DNA of 21,504 bases from an uncultured Lachnospiraceae bacterium (GTDB lineage: Bacteria; Bacillota; Clostridia; Lachnospirales; Lachnospiraceae): NCBI GenBank assembly GCA_934394615.1, contig CAKRRJ010000038.1:1-21504 (forward strand), written 5' to 3'. Below the pieces are notes generated by a model. It did not search any database. It saw only the letters and a list, made by a program, of their open reading frames with translations, and was not told the origin of the DNA. Below are positions 7,108 to 13,686 of this stretch, piece by piece. Positions within the stretch are counted from its first letter, which is position 1. Every line of letters starts with the position of its first letter. The translations under genes were made by a program, and so were the position numbers.

Positions 7108-9684
7108 ATGAATCTCATAGAAAAATTATTTGGTACCCACAGTGAGCGGGAACTGAAGATGATCTATCCGATCGTGGACAAGATCGAGGCGCTGCGCCCG
7201 ACCATGCAGGCAAAGACCGATGAGGAACTGCGCGACAACACCCGTATCTTCAAGGAGCGTCTTGCAAAGGGTGAGACTCTGGACGACATTCTTCCGGAGG
7301 CATTCGCGACCGTCCGCGAAGCTGCAAAGCGTGTGCTCAATATGGAGCATTATCCGGTACAGCTCATCGGCGGCATCGTGCTGCACCAGGGACGTATCGC
7401 CGAGATGAGAACCGGTGAAGGTAAGACCCTCGTCTCCACCTCCCCGGCATACTTAAACGCGCTGGCAGGCAAGGGTGTTCACATCGTAACTGTCAACGAC
7501 TACCTGGCAAAGCGAGATGCAGAGTGGATGGGACAGGTTCACCGTTTCCTGGGCCTGACGGTCGGTGTGGTATTAAACTCCATGACTTCTGAGGAGCGTA
7601 AGGCTGCCTATGCCTGTGATATCACCTACGTTACCAACAATGAGCTGGGATTCGACTACCTGCGCGACAATATGGCAATCTACAAAGATCAGATGGTTCT
7701 CAGAAACCTGGATTACGCCATCATCGATGAGGTGGACTCTGTTCTGATCGATGAAGCAAGAACCCCGTTGATCATTTCTGGCCAGAGCGGAAAGTCCACC
7801 AAGCTCTACGAGGTCTGTGACGTGCTGGCTCATCAGCTGGTACGCGGTGAGGCATCCGGCGAGTTCACCAAGATGAATGCCATCATGGGTGAGGACATCG
7901 AGGAGACCGGAGACTTCGTTGTAAACGAGAAAGATAAAGTGGTCAACCTGACTGAGGAAGGTGTGAAGAAGGTAGAGCAGTTCTTCCACATCGACAACCT
8001 GGCAGATCCGGAGAATCTGGAGATCCAGCACAACATCATCCTGGCCCTGCGCGCAAACAACTTAATGTTCCGCGATAAAGATTATGTAGTAAAAGACGAC
8101 GAGGTTCTCATTGTCGATGAGTTTACCGGACGTATCATGCCGGGCCGCCGTTATTCCGATGGCCTGCACCAGGCAATCGAGGCGAAAGAGCATGTCAATG
8201 TCCGCCGCGAGAGCAAGACTCTGGCAACCATCACTTTCCAGAACTTCTTCAACAAGTTCCGCAAGAAATCCGGTATGACCGGTACTGCATTAACTGAGGA
8301 AAAAGAGTTCCGTAACACTTACGGCATGGATGCGATCGCAATCCCGACCAACCGTCCGGTAGCGCGTATCGACCATGAGGATGCAGTATACAAAACCAAG
8401 AAAGAAAAATTCGAGGCCGTTGTCAACGATGTTGTGGCATCCCACGAGAAGGGACAGCCGGTTCTGGTCGGTACCATCACCATCGAGACTTCCGAGCTTT
8501 TAAGCAAGATGCTGAAAAAGCACGGCATCCAGCACAAAGTCCTGAACGCGAAGTTCCATGAGCTGGAGGCTGAGATTGTAGCAGATGCCGGCGTTCATGG
8601 TGCTGTTACCATTGCGACCAACATGGCAGGCCGTGGTACCGATATCAAACTGGACGATGAGGCAAAGGCAGCAGGAGGCTTAAAGGTTATTGGTACTGAG
8701 CGCCACGAGTCCCGCCGTATCGACAACCAGCTGCGCGGACGTTCTGGCCGTCAGGGAGACCCGGGTGAATCCCGCTTCTACATCTCTCTGGAAGACGACC
8801 TGATGCGCCTGTTTGGTTCCGAGCGTCTTATGGCCATGTTTGAGGCCCTGGGTGTTCCGGAAGGCGAGCAGATCGAGCACAAGATGCTTTCCAGCGCCAT
8901 CGAGAAAGCACAGATGAAGATCGAGAACAACAACTACGGCATCCGTGAGAACCTGTTAAAATACGACGAGGTCAACAACGAGCAGCGTGAGATCATTTAC
9001 GCAGAGCGCCGCAAGGTTCTGGATGGCGACAACATGCGTGACCTCATCTTAAAGATGATCACCGACATCGTGGAGAACGCTGTAGATCTGTCCATCTCCG
9101 ACGAGCAGGCATCTTCTGAGTGGGATCTGAAAGAGCTGAACAGCCTTCTGCTTCCGATCATCCCGCTTGAGACCATCACTGCAGAAAATCATCCGGCGTC
9201 CAAGAAGAATGAGTTAAAGCATATGCTTAAGGAAGAGGCTATCAAGCTGTATGAGGCGAAGGAGGCTGAGTTCCAGGAGGCAGAGCAGATCCGTGAGCTG
9301 GAGCGAGTTGTACTTCTGAAAGTCATCGACAACAAGTGGATGAGCCATATCGACGATATGGACCAGCTGCGTCAGGGTATCGGCTTACAGGCCTATGGCC
9401 AGAGAGATCCGGTTGTTGAGTACAAGATGAGTGCTTATGAGATGTTCGAGGCTATGACTGCAGCTATCACCGAGGAGACCGTCCGCATCCTGTTCCACAT
9501 CCGTGTAGAGCAGAAGGTAGAGCGTGAGCCGGCAGCCAAGGTAACCGGAACCAACCGCGACACCTCTGCGCAGCAGGCTCCGAAAGTACGCCAGGTACAG
9601 AAAATCTACCCGAACGATCCGTGTCCGTGCGGAAGCGGCAAGAAGTTCAAACAGTGCCATGGCCGCGAGTTTATGGCAAAATAA
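7108..9684 (+). CDS. secA: Preprotein translocase ATPase SecA
   Basis: Motor ATPase that drives preproteins through SecYEG at the membrane. At 858 residues it is full length. It shows MRTGEGKT (Walker A, about 100-107), [21 protein letters not shown] (DEAD-like Walker B, about 205-225), the preprotein crosslinking region, GMTGTA, the second nucleotide-binding domain with [13 protein letters not shown] and [13 protein letters not shown], and helical scaffold/wing regions. It ends with the zinc-binding tail [14 protein letters not shown] (Cys839, Cys841, Cys850, His851), which in the family binds SecB or phospholipid. AGGAG lies 10 bases before the ATG. There is no accessory-SecA truncation. 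prfB follows after 84 bases, the widespread secA-prfB order. Confidence 0.98.
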   Translation: MNLIEKLFGTHSERELKMIYPIVDKIEALRPTMQAKTDEELRDNTRIFKERLAKGETLDDILPEAFATVREAAKRVLNMEHYPVQLIGGIVLHQGRIAEMRTGEGKTLVSTSPAYLNALAGKGVHIVTVNDYLAKRDAEWMGQVHRFLGLTVGVVLNSMTSEERKAAYACDITYVTNNELGFDYLRDNMAIYKDQMVLRNLDYAIIDEVDSVLIDEARTPLIISGQSGKSTKLYEVCDVLAHQLVRGEASGEFTKMNAIMGEDIEETGDFVVNEKDKVVNLTEEGVKKVEQFFHIDNLADPENLEIQHNIILALRANNLMFRDKDYVVKDDEVLIVDEFTGRIMPGRRYSDGLHQAIEAKEHVNVRRESKTLATITFQNFFNKFRKKSGMTGTALTEEKEFRNTYGMDAIAIPTNRPVARIDHEDAVYKTKKEKFEAVVNDVVASHEKGQPVLVGTITIETSELLSKMLKKHGIQHKVLNAKFHELEAEIVADAGVHGAVTIATNMAGRGTDIKLDDEAKAAGGLKVIGTERHESRRIDNQLRGRSGRQGDPGESRFYISLEDDLMRLFGSERLMAMFEALGVPEGEQIEHKMLSSAIEKAQMKIENNNYGIRENLLKYDEVNNEQREIIYAERRKVLDGDNMRDLILKMITDIVENAVDLSISDEQASSEWDLKELNSLLLPIIPLETITAENHPASKKNELKHMLKEEAIKLYEAKEAEFQEAEQIRELERVVLLKVIDNKWMSHIDDMDQLRQGIGLQAYGQRDPVVEYKMSAYEMFEAMTAAITEETVRILFHIRVEQKVEREPAAKVTGTNRDTSAQQAPKVRQVQKIYPNDPCPCGSGKKFKQCHGREFMAK

Positions 9685-9695
9685 TATGGAAAACG

Positions 9696-9729
9696 TGACC
9701 GGCGGGTCCAATCATGGATTCGCCGGTCA
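9696..9729 (+). terminator. Long stem-loop between secA and prfB (attenuator or processing site)
   Basis: TGACCGGCG (9696-9704) pairs with CGCCGGTCA (9721-9729). It continues through two G-U pairs into TCCA / TGGA (9707-9710 and 9715-9718) with an ATCA loop, about 15 bp in all. No U-tract follows, so full intrinsic termination is unlikely. It could lower prfB expression or protect the secA 3' end. Confidence 0.5.
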
Positions 9730-9768
9730 TTGTGAAATAAAATATATTATATGAAAGAAGGTGACACA

Positions 9769-10906
9769 ATGGTAGAATTAGATCAGTTCAAGTACACATT
9801 ATCGACCTTTGAAAAACCATTAGTGGAAGTGAGGGATTCACTTTGACCTGGATAACAAGGTCAGACGAATCGATGAATTAGATAAATCCATGGAAGAGCC
9901 GGGGTTCTGGGATGATGCCGACCGCGCCACCAAGCTGGTGCAGGAAGCAAAGAACTTAAAAGATACCGTAGACCTCTACCGTGGTCTGGAACAGCAGTAC
10001 GAAGATATTCAGGTAATGATCGAGATGGGATACGAGGAAGAAGATCCTTCCCTGATTCCGGAGATCCAGGAGATGTTAGACGAGTTCGAGCGCAACCTTG
10101 AGAAGCTGCGCATGGAAACGCTGCTGTCCGGCGAATACGACAAATACAATGCCATCCTGCGCTTAAATGCGGGTGCGGGCGGTACCGAGTCCTGTGACTG
10201 GTGCAGCATGCTGTACCGCATGTACTGCCGCTGGGCAGACAAGATGGGCTACAAGACCGAGGTGCTGGATTACCTGGATGGCGATGAGGCGGGCATTAAG
10301 TCTGTCACCATCCAGATCAACGGCGAGAACGCCTTTGGTTACTTAAAGTCCGAGCGCGGTGTGCACCGCCTTGTGCGTATTTCCCCGTTTAACGCGGCAG
10401 GAAAACGCCAGACTTCTTTTGTGTCCTGCGATGTTATGCCGGATATTGAGGAAGATCTCGATGTGGAGATCAACCCGGATGACCTGCGGATCGATACCTA
10501 TCGTTCCAGCGGTGCCGGTGGTCAGCACATCAACAAAACTTCTTCCGCGATCCGTATCACCCATATCCCGACCGGAATCGTGGTACAGTGCCAGAATGAG
10601 CGTTCCCAGTTCCAGAACAAGGACAAGGCCATGCAGATGTTAAAGGCCAAGCTGTATATGTTAAAGCAGCAGGAGAACGCCGAGAAGCTGTCCGACATCC
10701 GCGGTGATGTCAAGGAGATTGGCTGGGGCAATCAGATCCGTTCCTACGTCCTGCAGCCCTACACCATGGTCAAGGACCTGCGTACCGGTGAGGAGACAGG
10801 AAACGTGGCAAACGTCCTGGACGGCGGACTGGACCCGTTCATCAGTGCCTATCTGTGCTGGCTGAGCCTGGGCTGCCCGGACCGCAAGGCGTCTTCGGAC
10901 GACTAA
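9769..10906 (+). CDS. prfB: Peptide chain release factor 2 (programmed +1 frameshift)
   Basis: Recognises UAA/UGA and releases the nascent chain. Frame 1 runs from ATG 9769 (AAGG 7-8 bases upstream) for 25 codons to an in-frame TGA at 9844. The long frame resumes at GAC 9845, giving 378 residues in total, normal for RF2. The codon-recognition loop SPF (about 205-207) identifies RF2 rather than RF1 (PxT). The catalytic GGQ is at about 250-252 in SSGAGGQHINKTSSAIRITH. The first ATG in the long frame (9890) gives a 338-residue protein lacking the start of domain 1 and is not the biological start. It is downstream of secA and ends in a strong terminator. Confidence 0.96.
9831..9847 (+). promoter_or_regulatory. 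RF2 autoregulatory +1 frameshift site
   Basis: CTT-TGA-C at 9841-9847 is the canonical slippery Leu codon followed by the RF2 stop. GAGGG at 9831-9835, five bases upstream, provides the internal Shine-Dalgarno-like stimulator. When RF2 is scarce the ribosome slips +1 (CTTT-GAC) and makes the full protein. Confidence 0.93.
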
Positions 10907-10920
10907 ACTTCAGAAAGAGA

Positions 10921-10964
10921 AAGCAGAGTGTATGCAAGAAAATGCTTGCACTCTGCTTTTTTTT
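10921..10964 (+). terminator. Intrinsic terminator of secA-prfB
   Basis: AAGCAGAGTG (10921-10930) pairs with CACTCTGCTT (10949-10958). The helix extends inward through CAAG/CTTG past a small bulge. A run of eight T (10957-10964) follows. Confidence 0.95.
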
Positions 10965-10980
10965 GTGCTAATATCTTCCA

Positions 10981-11000
10981 CATGAACACAGATGTTCATG
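10981..11000 (+). promoter_or_regulatory. Perfect palindrome upstream of the ACT-hom genes (possible operator)
   Basis: CATGAACA-CAGA-TGTTCATG, 8-bp arms with a 4-base centre, lies 31 bases before the ACT-domain gene. No convincing -35/-10 pair is visible beside it, so it could be an operator or an RNA hairpin. Confidence 0.4.
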
Positions 11001-11031
11001 ATAGGCGAACAAATGGCAGGGAGGGTTTAAC

Positions 11032-11478
11032 ATGCCAGAAGAAAAAACAAAGTATTTTGTAGTCAAACAGAAGGCAGTGCCGGAGGTACTGCTGAAAGTG
11101 GTAGAGGCCAAGAAGCTGCTTGAATCCGAGCGGGTACTCACCGTTCAGGAAGCAACGGAGCGCGTTGGCATCAGCCGCAGTTCTTTTTATAAATACAAAG
11201 AAGATATTTTCCCGTTTTACGACAACACGAAAGGAAAGACGGTAACATTCGTAGTCCAGATGGACGACGAGCAGGGACTCCTCTCCGATCTGCTCCACAT
11301 TGTGGCAGTGTACAAGGCAAATATTCTGACGATCCATCAGAGTATTCCGGTCAACGGCGTCGCAACGCTGACACTGTCCGTGGAGGTAAAGGACAACACG
11401 GGCAATGTTTCGAAAATGGTGGAAGAGATCGAGGATCAGGAAGGCATCCATTATGTAAAGATCGTTTCCAGGGAGTAG
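11032..11478 (+). CDS. UPF0735-type ACT-domain protein (PheB-like)
   Basis: Small regulatory protein of 148 residues. The N-terminal half has a helix-turn-helix-like stretch (TVQEATERVGISRSSFYKYKEDIFPF, about 37-63). The C-terminal half is an ACT domain (about 70-147: VTFVVQMDDEQGLLSDLLHIVAVYKANILTIHQSI), the small-molecule fold common in amino-acid enzymes. Relatives are annotated PheB or UPF0735, and in Clostridia often sit beside homoserine dehydrogenase, as here. By inference it may sense an amino acid and regulate hom or its product; the sequence does not prove DNA binding. GGGAGG lies about 7 bases before the ATG. hom follows after 103 bases on the same strand. Confidence 0.85.
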   Translation: MPEEKTKYFVVKQKAVPEVLLKVVEAKKLLESERVLTVQEATERVGISRSSFYKYKEDIFPFYDNTKGKTVTFVVQMDDEQGLLSDLLHIVAVYKANILTIHQSIPVNGVATLTLSVEVKDNTGNVSKMVEEIEDQEGIHYVKIVSRE

Positions 11479-11526
11479 CGCCAGCGTTTGCGGAATATCG
11501 GCGTTTTCATAAGTAAAAACGTTAAG

Positions 11527-11543
11527 GTTCACACGATGTGAAC
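11527..11543 (+). promoter_or_regulatory. Palindrome in the ACT-hom gap (possible operator)
   Basis: GTTCACA-CGA-TGTGAAC, perfect 7-bp arms, lies 38 bases before hom. It shares the TGAACA core with the palindrome at 10981. A second inverted repeat (CGTTTT at 11502 with AAAACG at 11516) lies just before it. Confidence 0.35.
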
Positions 11544-11581
11544 AGCAGCGGAAAAACAGAGAGAAAAGTGAGGACAGAGCG

Positions 11582-12808
11582 ATGGTACAGGTAGCAATCA
11601 TGGGATATGGCACAATCGGTTCCGGTGTAGCGGAAATCTTAGATCAGAACGCAGCACAGATCAAAAATGGCTGCGGTCAGGATGTGGCACTTAAATATGT
11701 GCTGGATCTGCGGGATTTTCCGGACAGCCCGGTAGCAAACAAGATCGTACATGACTTTTCCGTGATCGAAAACGATCCGGAGGTCAGTGTGGTTATTGAG
11801 ACCATGGGTGGATTAAATCCGGCTTATCCGTTTGTAAAGGCAAGTCTGTTAGCCGGCAAGCATGTAGTGACTTCCAACAAGGCACTGGTTGCGGCATATG
11901 GAACAGAGCTGCTTGCCATTGCGAAAGAGAAAAACGTAAACTTCTTCTTTGAGGCGAGTGTTGGCGGCGGCATCCCGATTATCCGTCCGCTGTACCGCTG
12001 CTTAAAGGGCGAGAAGATCGTAGAGATTACCGGAATCTTAAATGGAACCACCAACTATATCCTGACCAAGATGGATAAAGAGGGCGCGTCCTTTGAGACA
12101 GTATTAAAAGAGGCGCAGGATTTAGGCTATGCAGAGCGCAACCCGGAGGCAGATGTGGAAGGCTATGACACCTGCAGAAAAATTGCCATCCTCACCGCAA
12201 TGGCAACCGGAAAAGAAGTAAATTATGAGGATATCAGCACCGAGGGCATTACAAAGATCACTGCTGTGGACTTCAAGTACGCAGATAAGCTTGGAACTTC
12301 TGTAAAGCTGTTCGGAACCAGCCGCATGGACGGAGAAGAGGTTTATGCCTGGGTCGCACCGGTTATGATCGGCAAAGAACATCCGCTGTATGCAGTAAGC
12401 GATGTGTTTAACGGCATCATGGTAAAGGGAAACATGCTCGGAACTTCCATGTTCTACGGAAGCGGAGCCGGAAAGCTCCCGACCGCAAGCGCTGTTGTTG
12501 CAGATATCATGGAAGCAGTCGAGAACGCAGACCGCAACGTACCGCTTGGCTGGAGCAGTGAGCGCCTGGCAATCGCAGACCAGAAGACTTCCGTTCACCG
12601 CTACTTTGTCCGTGTGGAGGGCGCTGGTGAGGAACTCGAGAAGAATGCAGCCGCAGCATTCGGCGGTGCCGAGGTTGTAAAACTGGACGGCCTGGACGAT
12701 GAGTTCGCGCTCCTGACCGGCGAGATGAGCGAGGCAGATTACGCAGAGCGCGCAGAAAACCTCGAAAAGATCGCAAAGATCCGTCAGCGGATCCGCGCAG
12801 AATTCTAA
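11582..12808 (+). CDS. hom: Homoserine dehydrogenase
   Basis: NAD(P)H-dependent reduction of aspartate semialdehyde to homoserine, the branch point to threonine and methionine. The protein has 408 residues. The N-terminal Rossmann motif is GYGTIGSGV (8-16), then TSNKAL, EASVGGGIPIIRPL and GILNGTTNYIL. The catalytic region is NPEADVEGYDTCRKIAIL, with the conserved Asp and Lys. The C-terminal segment (about 340-408) is shorter than and divergent from a standard ACT domain; the separate ACT protein upstream might supply or supplement the regulatory function (inference). GAGGA lies about 8 bases before the ATG. No thrC or thrB follows; the next gene is convergent. Confidence 0.96.
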   Translation: MVQVAIMGYGTIGSGVAEILDQNAAQIKNGCGQDVALKYVLDLRDFPDSPVANKIVHDFSVIENDPEVSVVIETMGGLNPAYPFVKASLLAGKHVVTSNKALVAAYGTELLAIAKEKNVNFFFEASVGGGIPIIRPLYRCLKGEKIVEITGILNGTTNYILTKMDKEGASFETVLKEAQDLGYAERNPEADVEGYDTCRKIAILTAMATGKEVNYEDISTEGITKITAVDFKYADKLGTSVKLFGTSRMDGEEVYAWVAPVMIGKEHPLYAVSDVFNGIMVKGNMLGTSMFYGSGAGKLPTASAVVADIMEAVENADRNVPLGWSSERLAIADQKTSVHRYFVRVEGAGEELEKNAAAAFGGAEVVKLDGLDDEFALLTGEMSEADYAERAENLEKIAKIRQRIRAEF

Positions 12809-12833
12809 AATTGAGTAATTGAATTTAAAGAGA

Positions 12834-12915
12834 GTCCGAAGCCGGTCAGTCGCTACAGAACCGGACACGTTATACCTATATTTATGCTCCACGGGATGCC
12901 GGACCGACCGGCTTC
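12834..12915 (+). other. Structured intergenic element after hom
   Basis: GAAGCCGGTC (12838-12847) pairs with GACCGGCTTC (12906-12915), a perfect 10-bp stem closing a 58-base loop. Alternative pairings include GTCCG (12834-12838) with CGGAC (12862-12866). CCGG recurs four times. No strong U-tract follows (only a short CTTTTCT about 13 bases on). It may be the hom mRNA 3' structure or an unrecognised RNA. Confidence 0.45.
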
Positions 12916-12943
12916 TACGTTATTGGCTTTTCTAAGATAATAA

Positions 12944-13023
12944 AAACCACACATTTCGAATGATACTGGCTAAAACAGAGATAAAACTCTGAATGTTGCC
13001 AATGACTTAGAAATGTGTGGTTT
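12944..13023. terminator. 80-bp nested inverted-repeat element, probable bidirectional terminator
   Basis: AAACCACACATTTC (12944-12957) is perfectly complementary to GAAATGTGTGGTTT (13010-13023), 14 bp. The 52-base interior holds TGGC/GCCA (12967-12970 and 12998-13001) and CAGAG/CTCTG (12976-12980 and 12987-12991) helices. T-rich tracts follow on both strands. It lies between convergent hom and the membrane-protein gene, so a two-way terminator is likely. A small MITE-like insertion is the alternative. Confidence 0.65.
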
Positions 13024-13065
13024 ATTTTTATGCAGCCTTCGGACTTTCTGATGCTATTTTTGTAT

Positions 13066-13416
13066 TTACTGCGCGGCCGGCGCAATCGAATTCAGAATCT
13101 GCTGCGCCTGGTCGTATACCTGGCGGATGAGGTCGGCGTTTGCCGGATCCTGCGCGATGCTGTAGACCATCATATACTGGGAAAAGATGAAAAGGCTCAG
13201 CAAAATGCAGAGGATTCCGATGATAAATCCTGCGATCCCGGCGCCCTGAAAGCGTCCATCCCTTCGTGAGAGCCATGCGCTTATGGCAGCGGCAGATCCG
13301 AAAATGATCTGGACCGGCGGATAAAACCAGCTGAAAATTCCAAGGATGCCAAGCAAAAGGCTTGTCATGGCAAGTTTATTGGGTGCGGGACGTTTTGTTC
13401 CGGTATTCTGTTCCAT
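13066..13416 (-). CDS. Small two-helix membrane protein, DUF4190-like
   Basis: Predicted membrane protein of 116 residues, function unknown. A polar N-terminus (MEQNTGTKRPAPNKLA) leads into helix 1 (about 18-45, MTSLLLGILGIFSWFYPPVQIIFGSAAAISAW), a basic loop (LSRRDGRFQG), and helix 2 (about 58-80, AGIAGFIIGILCILLSLFIF). A soluble C-terminal tail of about 35 residues follows. The layout fits DUF4190-type proteins. The ATG at 13416 is chosen because GGAGG sits 8 bases upstream; the frame is open further upstream, but that stretch lies in the structured leader and has no family-like sequence. It is isolated on the minus strand between convergent hom and divergent tex. Confidence 0.75.
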   Translation of the reverse strand: MEQNTGTKRPAPNKLAMTSLLLGILGIFSWFYPPVQIIFGSAAAISAWLSRRDGRFQGAGIAGFIIGILCILLSLFIFSQYMMVYSIAQDPANADLIRQVYDQAQQILNSIAPAAQ

Positions 13417-13423
13417 GTAAATT

Positions 13424-13551
13424 CCTCCGTAAGTATGGGATGTACTCTCGGAGGCTCTCCTGTACCTGCTTTTGCGGCTGCAGGAGAGATTCCGAGAGTA
13501 TATTGGGCAAAATAGCTGCAGCGACAGCGAGAACTGTCGCCACAAATGACA
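13424..13551 (-). ncRNA. Structured 5' leader of the DUF4190-like gene (no recognised family)
   Basis: Between the predicted promoter (13558-13586) and the start codon lie about 130 bases with two strong hairpins. One is GCGACAG-6-CTGTCGC (13521-13540). The other is a long one, TACTCTCGGA / TCCGAGAGTA (13443-13452 and 13491-13500), with an inner CTCTCCTG / CAGGAGAG (13455-13462 and 13481-13488). The 3' arm of the long hairpin contains CCTCCG (minus strand, 13454 to 13449), complementary to the ribosome binding site CGGAGG (13429 to 13424). Mutually exclusive pairing is therefore possible, as in cis-regulatory leaders. Confidence 0.45.
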
Positions 13552-13557
13552 TTCAAC

Positions 13558-13586
13558 ATCATAACACGAAAATAAAAAAGCCTCAA
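13558..13586 (-). promoter_or_regulatory. Sigma-A-type promoter of the DUF4190-like gene
   Basis: Minus-strand TTGAGG (plus-strand 13581-13586) and TATGAT (13558-13563) with a 17-base spacer. TGT before the -10 gives an extended -10. It lies 142 bases before the start codon, implying a long leader. Confidence 0.7.
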
Positions 13587-13614
13587 GTGAGAATGCAGGG
13601 GGACATCAAACAGC

Positions 13615-13643
13615 TTGCACGGCTTTTGGTTATGGATTATAAT
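13615..13643 (+). promoter_or_regulatory. Probable promoter of tex
   Basis: Consensus TATAAT at 13638-13643 with a partial -35, TTGCAC, at 13615-13620 and a 17-base spacer, 44 bases before the tex ATG. It is divergent from the DUF4190-like promoter. Confidence 0.65.
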
Positions 13644-13686
13644 GAGAGCTACAGCTATAAGAAAGACAGAAGGAGTTTTACACCAG

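Noticed and set aside
9844..9846. Inactivating nonsense or frameshift mutation in prfB
   Set aside because: The CTT-TGA-C context with upstream GAGGG is the known RF2 programmed frameshift, and both frames encode family sequence.
12122..12892. 256-residue minus-strand ORF opposite hom
   Set aside because: It is fully antisense to homoserine dehydrogenase and runs into the intergenic hairpin; no recognisable domain.
13424..13551. Known c-di-GMP or c-di-AMP riboswitch in the leader
   Set aside because: A GCCGCAAAAGC segment looked suggestive, but the conserved cores and helix order of those classes are not present.
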